Below, piece after piece: positions 59,297-64,000 of a stretch of DNA of 64,000 bases; the first letter of the stretch is position 1; every line of letters begins with the position of its first letter. Both the position numbers and the translations under genes were made by a program. The stretch is from positions 248,001 through 312,000 of the forward strand of contig NZ_QRDQ01000012.1 of the NCBI RefSeq assembly GCF_003385895.1, read 5' to 3'. Source of the DNA: Flavobacterium cutihirudinis (GTDB lineage: Bacteria > Bacteroidota > Bacteroidia > Flavobacteriales > Flavobacteriaceae). The notes under the pieces are model-generated. The model saw only the letters and a program-made list of their open reading frames with translations. It ran no database searches and was not told where the DNA came from.

Positions 59297-61708
59297 ATGT
59301 TAAAAAATTGGATCAACACATTTTTTTATCACATCAAAAACAACAAACTGTTTTCGATTCTAAATATTTTAGGATTGTCAATCGGAATGGCGACGTTGAT
59401 TTTTGCGATTCTTTTTTGGAACGACGAACATTCGTACAACCAGTGGAATCCGGAAAAAGACAAAATCTACTCGGTCTTAAATGACATTGGCGAAGGCAAT
59501 ATTTGGACAACAAATGCTGCTACAACAGGTCCCATGCTAAAAGCAATTTCTTCAGATCTGGATAGCTACTGTTATTTTTATGCCGAATATGCCAAAGATG
59601 TGATATCCTATAATGGTAAAAAAGAAGTTTTAAATAAGATTTTTACGGCGCAAAGCAATTTCTTTTCTTTCTTTCCGTACAAATTTATTCACGGAAATGG
59701 CAAAACAGCCATTCAGGATCGAAGCAGTATTGCCTTATCTGAAGAAACTGCAGAAAGACTTTTCGGCACAGAAAATCCGATGGGAAAATTAGTGCGATAT
59801 GACGGTCAGGTTTTTACTGTTCGTGGCGTGTATCAGCTTTCTGAAAAATCATCTGTAATGCCCGAAGCCGTTACAACAGTTATTGACGACGACTTAAAAA
59901 GAACAAAAGACGAATGGAGTTATCATTACGGTTTGGTTTTGAAAATTAAAAATCCAAATGCGACAGCTGCCATCATAAAAAATATGGATAACCTTTTCTT
60001 CGAAAATGTTACAAAAGCACAAGCCAAGTCAGAAGGGCTTTCAATCGAAGAATTTACAAAAAAGTACGGCAATCCTGTAAAAACAAGTTTATTACCGATG
60101 CCGGAAGCCAAGTTGTATAATGGAAATCAACCTTTTTCTGAACCGACTGGGAATTTGCAATATCTGCTGATTTTGATGGGTTTATCGATATTGATTCTAC
60201 TGCTTTCTATTGTAAATTATATCAATCTGGCAACTGCAAACGCGATTAAAAGAGCCAAAGAAATTGGAGTAAGAAAAATTACCGGCGCTACAAAAGGGCA
60301 AATTATAATGCAATTTGTTTTTGAAACGGCGTTAATAACCATTTTCTCAGCCTTGTTAGCATTGGTGTTAGTTGAAATTTTATTGCCGTATTATAATTCT
60401 TTTCTAAATAAAGATTTGGTTCTGGTTGGAGCACAATTTTTCATTCAGTTAATAATAATTACATTGCTGGTAATATTGGTTTCAGGAGTTTTGCCGGCAA
60501 TTTATGTTTCGAATTTTGAAGTATTAAAAGTCTTGAAAGGAAATTTTTCCCGAAGCAAAAAAGGAATCTGGCTTCGTAATGGAATGTTGGTTTTACAATT
60601 TGCTATTGCTGCTTTTTTTATCATTGGCTCTTTCATAGTTTACAAACAGGTAAATTTTATGGCCGAGAAAGATTTAGGTTTTAAAGGAACTCAAGTTTTA
60701 GATATCACCTTTAAACCTAAAAAAGAAAAATCACAATTCGAAAGATACAAACTCATCAAACAAGAAGCCTCAAAAATAAAAGGTGTCGAAGCTGTTTCGA
60801 CTGCATTATTTGCAATGGGATCTCAGGAAAACTCATGGTCTAGCGCAAGTTATCAAAACAGAAAACCGTTTTTAATCCAGGAAATGGCAATGGATTTAGA
60901 TATGCTGGATATGTTGGATATTAAATTGCTGAAAGGACGAAAACTTAATCCTGCAATTTCTTCTGACACTATTTCATCAGTCCTTATAAATGAAGAAACT
61001 GCCAAGTTGATTGGAGAAAAAGACGTTTTAAATAAAACGATTCTTTGGAGAGATCAAAAATTGAAGATTGTTGGCGTGGTCAAAAATTTCAACTATTTCG
61101 GACTGGAAAGTCGAATTGGACCTATGGTTCTCTTTTATGTAACAAAAATTGATGGCGTTCAGGATGACATCAGACATGTTTTCATAAAAGTTAAACCCGA
61201 CGATATTCCGGAAACTATTGCCCGCATTAATAAATTCTGGACGCAAAAAGTAGATTCTGAATATCCATTCGAATACAATTTTGTGGATAAAAATTACGCG
61301 CGAAACTTTAAAAAATATGAAAACCAAAGAAACTTATTCGCCTTACTGAATATCATTGTAATTCTTATTGCTGTTTTCGGATTGTTTGCTCTCGCATCTT
61401 TTTCTATGGAAAGAAGATTAAGAGAAATCGCGATACGAAAAACACTTGGTGCAGAAACCAATGTTTTGCTTAAAGATTTATCTAAACAATATGTTGTTTT
61501 TTGTGTGATTGGTTTTTTAATCGGAATACTTCCGGCTTATCTTTTACTGCAAAAATGGCTTGAAAATTTTGCTTTTAGAATTGACATTCCAGTATTGCCA
61601 TTCTTAATTGCCTTTGTGTCTTTATTATTTCTGACACTGACAATCGTTTTGGCAAAAGCCTATCAAGTAACAAAAGTGGAAGTTTTACGATATTTAAAAT
61701 ACGAATAA
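59297..61708 (+). CDS. ABC transporter permease, FtsX/MacB type (first of a tandem pair)
   Basis: 803 residues. N-terminal helix after MLKNWINTFFYH, a periplasmic MacB-like core domain (about 45-270), three helices with LLSIVNYINLATANAIKRAKEIGVRKITGATKGQI (FtsX core), a second fused FtsX unit with EIAIRKTLGAE near the C-terminus. Such double-unit permeases of about 800 residues are a Bacteroidota type. The GTG at 59294 is in frame one codon before; ATG chosen. The stop is 1 bp before the next ATG. Confidence 0.92.
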   Translation: MLKNWINTFFYHIKNNKLFSILNILGLSIGMATLIFAILFWNDEHSYNQWNPEKDKIYSVLNDIGEGNIWTTNAATTGPMLKAISSDLDSYCYFYAEYAKDVISYNGKKEVLNKIFTAQSNFFSFFPYKFIHGNGKTAIQDRSSIALSEETAERLFGTENPMGKLVRYDGQVFTVRGVYQLSEKSSVMPEAVTTVIDDDLKRTKDEWSYHYGLVLKIKNPNATAAIIKNMDNLFFENVTKAQAKSEGLSIEEFTKKYGNPVKTSLLPMPEAKLYNGNQPFSEPTGNLQYLLILMGLSILILLLSIVNYINLATANAIKRAKEIGVRKITGATKGQIIMQFVFETALITIFSALLALVLVEILLPYYNSFLNKDLVLVGAQFFIQLIIITLLVILVSGVLPAIYVSNFEVLKVLKGNFSRSKKGIWLRNGMLVLQFAIAAFFIIGSFIVYKQVNFMAEKDLGFKGTQVLDITFKPKKEKSQFERYKLIKQEASKIKGVEAVSTALFAMGSQENSWSSASYQNRKPFLIQEMAMDLDMLDMLDIKLLKGRKLNPAISSDTISSVLINEETAKLIGEKDVLNKTILWRDQKLKIVGVVKNFNYFGLESRIGPMVLFYVTKIDGVQDDIRHVFIKVKPDDIPETIARINKFWTQKVDSEYPFEYNFVDKNYARNFKKYENQRNLFALLNIIVILIAVFGLFALASFSMERRLREIAIRKTLGAETNVLLKDLSKQYVVFCVIGFLIGILPAYLLLQKWLENFAFRIDIPVLPFLIAFVSLLFLTLTIVLAKAYQVTKVEVLRYLKYE

Positions 61709-61709
61709 G

Positions 61710-64000
61710 ATGCTAAAAAACTATATCAACATATTTATTTACCGCTTAAAGCACAACAAGCTTTTCTCTTTCCTTAATATTTTAGGATTGTCAATAGGAA
61801 TTGCCGGGCTGATTTTTGCCTTTCTTTATTGGAATGACGAGCAAAATTACAATGCCTGGAATCCTCAAAAAGAAAAAGTATACCAGGTTTTGATTCAAGT
61901 GACCGATATGCCTGCGTGGTCAGATTGTGCCTTGTTCCTGAAACCGACTTTAGACAAAGATCCTAATATCGAATCTACATTATATGCTGATTACTGGTAT
62001 CAAAAGGATAAAATTATTTACAAAGGGAAAAAGGAATTTGTAGATAAAATTATCAATGTCGAACAAAATTTCTTTTCTTTTTTTCCTTTCGAAATTATTC
62101 AGGGCGATTCAATTTCAGCTATAAAAGATGATTCCAGCATTGCTATTTCGGATATTACGGCTAAAAGAATTTTTGGAAATGAAAACCCTATTGGAAAACA
62201 AATAAAATGCTTTGACCAACTGTTTTCTGTACGAGCTGTGTATCATATTCCTGGGAATTCTTCGATTGCGCCAAATGTAATCATCAATAAAATGAAGGAA
62301 ATAACAACTTCCGGATTGATGAATCCTTTTATTTCAAAGTTATTATTAAAAGTAAAAGACCCGTCAAAAATTGATCTTACAAGACAGAAACTCGAAAGAC
62401 TTTACAACCACGATTTTATTACGCGACTTGCCAAAGAAGCCGGTTTTACACCCGATGTCATGGCTAAAAAGGTTGGTTATTTTACAGTTATTCTTGAACC
62501 TTTGTCAAAAGCCAGATTACATTCGGTCGCAGATGGTTATCCTGAAACGCGAGGAAATTATCAGTTTTTGATGATCATGATGGGTTTGTCTCTTTTGATT
62601 CTAATTTTGTCGATTGTTAACTATATCAATCTCGCCACTGCAAATGCGGTAAAACGAGCAAAAGAAGTTGGCGTACGCAAAATTTCGGGAGCCTCTAAAA
62701 GTGATATTATCATTCAGTTTCTCTTTGAAACTGTTTTAACAACCAGTTTCTCTATTTTACTAGCGTTAGTAATTGTAGAACTTCTTTTACCATATTACAA
62801 CAACTTTTTAAACAAGAATCTTGTACTTCTCGCCAGTCAATTTTATATACAATTGGTTCTGATTTTCATCATTACTGTTTTGACTGCTGGATTACTACCG
62901 GCAATTTACATCTCCAATTTTAAAAGTTTTAAAGTTTTGAAAGGAAATTTCGAAAGAAGCAAAAATGGTATTTGGCTGCGTAACGGAATGCTTATTCTTC
63001 AATTTGCAATTGCTGCTTTTTTTATTATTGGTTCTAACATTGCATATCAGCAAATTAAATATTTACAAAACAAAGATCTTGGTTTCAAAGGAGATCAGGT
63101 AATTTCGGTTTCCTTAAATTTTCCATCCATTGAACATCAGTCAGAAAACGCAGAACAAATTATTCACAATAAATACAACATCATAAAACAACAGCTGTAT
63201 AAAATTAAAGGCGTTCAACAAGTTTCGACCGGTCTTATTTCTTTTGATGGCTCAGATAATTCTATTTCTGCAGTGCTGTATAATAATGAACTTTTTAAGG
63301 AAAGAGTAATCAATTTAGATTATGGCATGTTTGAAATGCTGAATATTAAATTTATAAAAGGTAGAGATTTTGACAAAAAAATAGCTTCTGACACCGTTAA
63401 TTCAGTAATAATAAATGAAACGGCTGCGAAACTAATGAATCTTAAATCGCCGCTTGGAAAAGAACTTGTGATACGAGAGCAAAAATTAAAAATCATTGGC
63501 GTTGTCAAAGATTTTAACTTAATGAGCCCAGAATTAAAAGTGCCACCAATTGCTTTTCATCATATTAAAACCTTTGATATGGCGCATAATATAGATAAAG
63601 TTTACATAAAGCTAAAAGGTGATAATTTGGAAAACACAATCGCCAATATCGAAAAATTATGGTCGAAAGTCGATACTGAATATCCGTTTCAATATGATTT
63701 TGTAGACAAACAATATGCGAGAACTTATGAAACTTACTCTAAACAAAAAAGCTTGTTCTCATTGCTTAATATTGTTGTAATTCTAATTGCTCTTTTTGGA
63801 TTATTTGCACTGGCATCTTATTCTATACAACGAAGAATGAAGGAAATCGCCATTAGAAAAACACTTGGAGCTGAAACAAATGTACTGTTGAAAGAATTAT
63901 CGAAACAATATGTTTTCTATTGCATTATTGGTTTTTTAATCGCACTCTTTCCTGTTTATTATTTATTAAACAAATGGCTCGAAAATTTTGCTTTTAGAAT
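61710..64000 (+). CDS. ABC transporter permease, FtsX/MacB type (second of the pair, 3' truncated)
   Basis: The frame starts at ATG 61710, 1 bp after the previous stop, and stays open to the window end (763 codons visible). It mirrors the first permease throughout: NILGLSIGIAGLIFAFLYWND at the start (split in two halves in both), LSIVNYINLATANAVKRAKEVGVRKISGA in the middle and KEIAIRKTLGAETNVL near the visible end. It is a tandem duplicate with a diverged periplasmic domain. The true end lies beyond the window. Confidence 0.92.
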   Translation, partial: MLKNYINIFIYRLKHNKLFSFLNILGLSIGIAGLIFAFLYWNDEQNYNAWNPQKEKVYQVLIQVTDMPAWSDCALFLKPTLDKDPNIESTLYADYWYQKDKIIYKGKKEFVDKIINVEQNFFSFFPFEIIQGDSISAIKDDSSIAISDITAKRIFGNENPIGKQIKCFDQLFSVRAVYHIPGNSSIAPNVIINKMKEITTSGLMNPFISKLLLKVKDPSKIDLTRQKLERLYNHDFITRLAKEAGFTPDVMAKKVGYFTVILEPLSKARLHSVADGYPETRGNYQFLMIMMGLSLLILILSIVNYINLATANAVKRAKEVGVRKISGASKSDIIIQFLFETVLTTSFSILLALVIVELLLPYYNNFLNKNLVLLASQFYIQLVLIFIITVLTAGLLPAIYISNFKSFKVLKGNFERSKNGIWLRNGMLILQFAIAAFFIIGSNIAYQQIKYLQNKDLGFKGDQVISVSLNFPSIEHQSENAEQIIHNKYNIIKQQLYKIKGVQQVSTGLISFDGSDNSISAVLYNNELFKERVINLDYGMFEMLNIKFIKGRDFDKKIASDTVNSVIINETAAKLMNLKSPLGKELVIREQKLKIIGVVKDFNLMSPELKVPPIAFHHIKTFDMAHNIDKVYIKLKGDNLENTIANIEKLWSKVDTEYPFQYDFVDKQYARTYETYSKQKSLFSLLNIVVILIALFGLFALASYSIQRRMKEIAIRKTLGAETNVLLKELSKQYVFYCIIGFLIALFPVYYLLNKWLENFAFR

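Noticed and set aside
61710..64000. Pseudogene
   Set aside because: The frame is continuous to the window edge and all FtsX motifs are present; it is merely cut by the window.

Overview
The window is a chromosomal segment of a low-GC Bacteroidota bacterium, almost certainly a Flavobacterium or close relative. The evidence is: promoters of the Bacteroidetes type (TTTG, about 17-20 bp, then TAnnTTTG), no purine-rich ribosome binding sites but A-rich leaders, S46 dipeptidyl peptidase, SusC-plug-like sequence, 7TM-AraC and GbsR-type regulators, and many short palindromic intergenic repeats. I see no phage, transposase, integrase or CRISPR array. Most of the segment reads as stable core chromosome with an accessory patch at about 40-52 kb.

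Layout. 0-9.8 kb: 3' part of an alpha-2-macroglobulin gene with an embedded TonB-plug-like segment, a DPP7-type S46 peptidase, obgE, a CNNM/CorC-type membrane protein, adk and hpt. 9.9-14.5 kb: a helical protein of unknown function divergent from hpt, then purK, purE and an M3 peptidase. 14.7-21 kb: a SanA/YdcF-like protein, a CPA1 antiporter, a GbsR-like regulator followed by two paralogous small membrane proteins, a TIGR01777 epimerase, a DUF1090 protein, a repeat-rich gap and a UbiA-like membrane protein. 21-28.7 kb: gcvP, a stand-alone KAS III, a methyltransferase, a GT2 glycosyltransferase and an MlaEF-type ABC pair. 28.8-39.7 kb: SprT-like protease, SDR, M28 lipoprotein peptidase, acyl-CoA dehydrogenase, chalcone-isomerase-like protein, Glu/Leu/Phe/Val dehydrogenase, a TonB-like protein convergent with exbBD, folC and a secreted duplicated-domain protein. 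39.9-40.1 kb: tRNA-Val(TAC) and tRNA-Tyr(GTA).

40.4-52.6 kb, almost all on the minus strand: three beta-lactamase-fold serine hydrolases, a membrane-anchored AraC regulator, a large secreted protein of unknown function, an FAD monooxygenase with a DnaJ-like zinc-binding N-terminus, a VOC protein, a Tet(X)-like FAD monooxygenase and a second AraC regulator. Two of the hydrolase genes share a promoter module of about 140 bp with identically placed elements, including direct repeats of AGTACGAGT at two-helical-turn spacing. This is the strongest sign in the window of an undescribed regulon.

52.6-64 kb: a bphO-bphP operon (heme oxygenase and bacteriophytochrome kinase), then a NtrY/NtrC-like kinase and sigma-54 activator divergent from an ABC operon (ATPase and two tandem FtsX/MacB-type permeases, the last running off the window). 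A TGTCCA/TGGACA operator-like cluster lies between them.

The intergenic spaces carry at least six families of palindromic repeats. One family (20093-20205 and 36249-36369) has a conserved head and closing stem but a long hairpin whose sequence differs completely between copies while pairing is kept, as expected of a structured RNA or mobile palindromic element. All calls come from reading the sequence; no database search was run.
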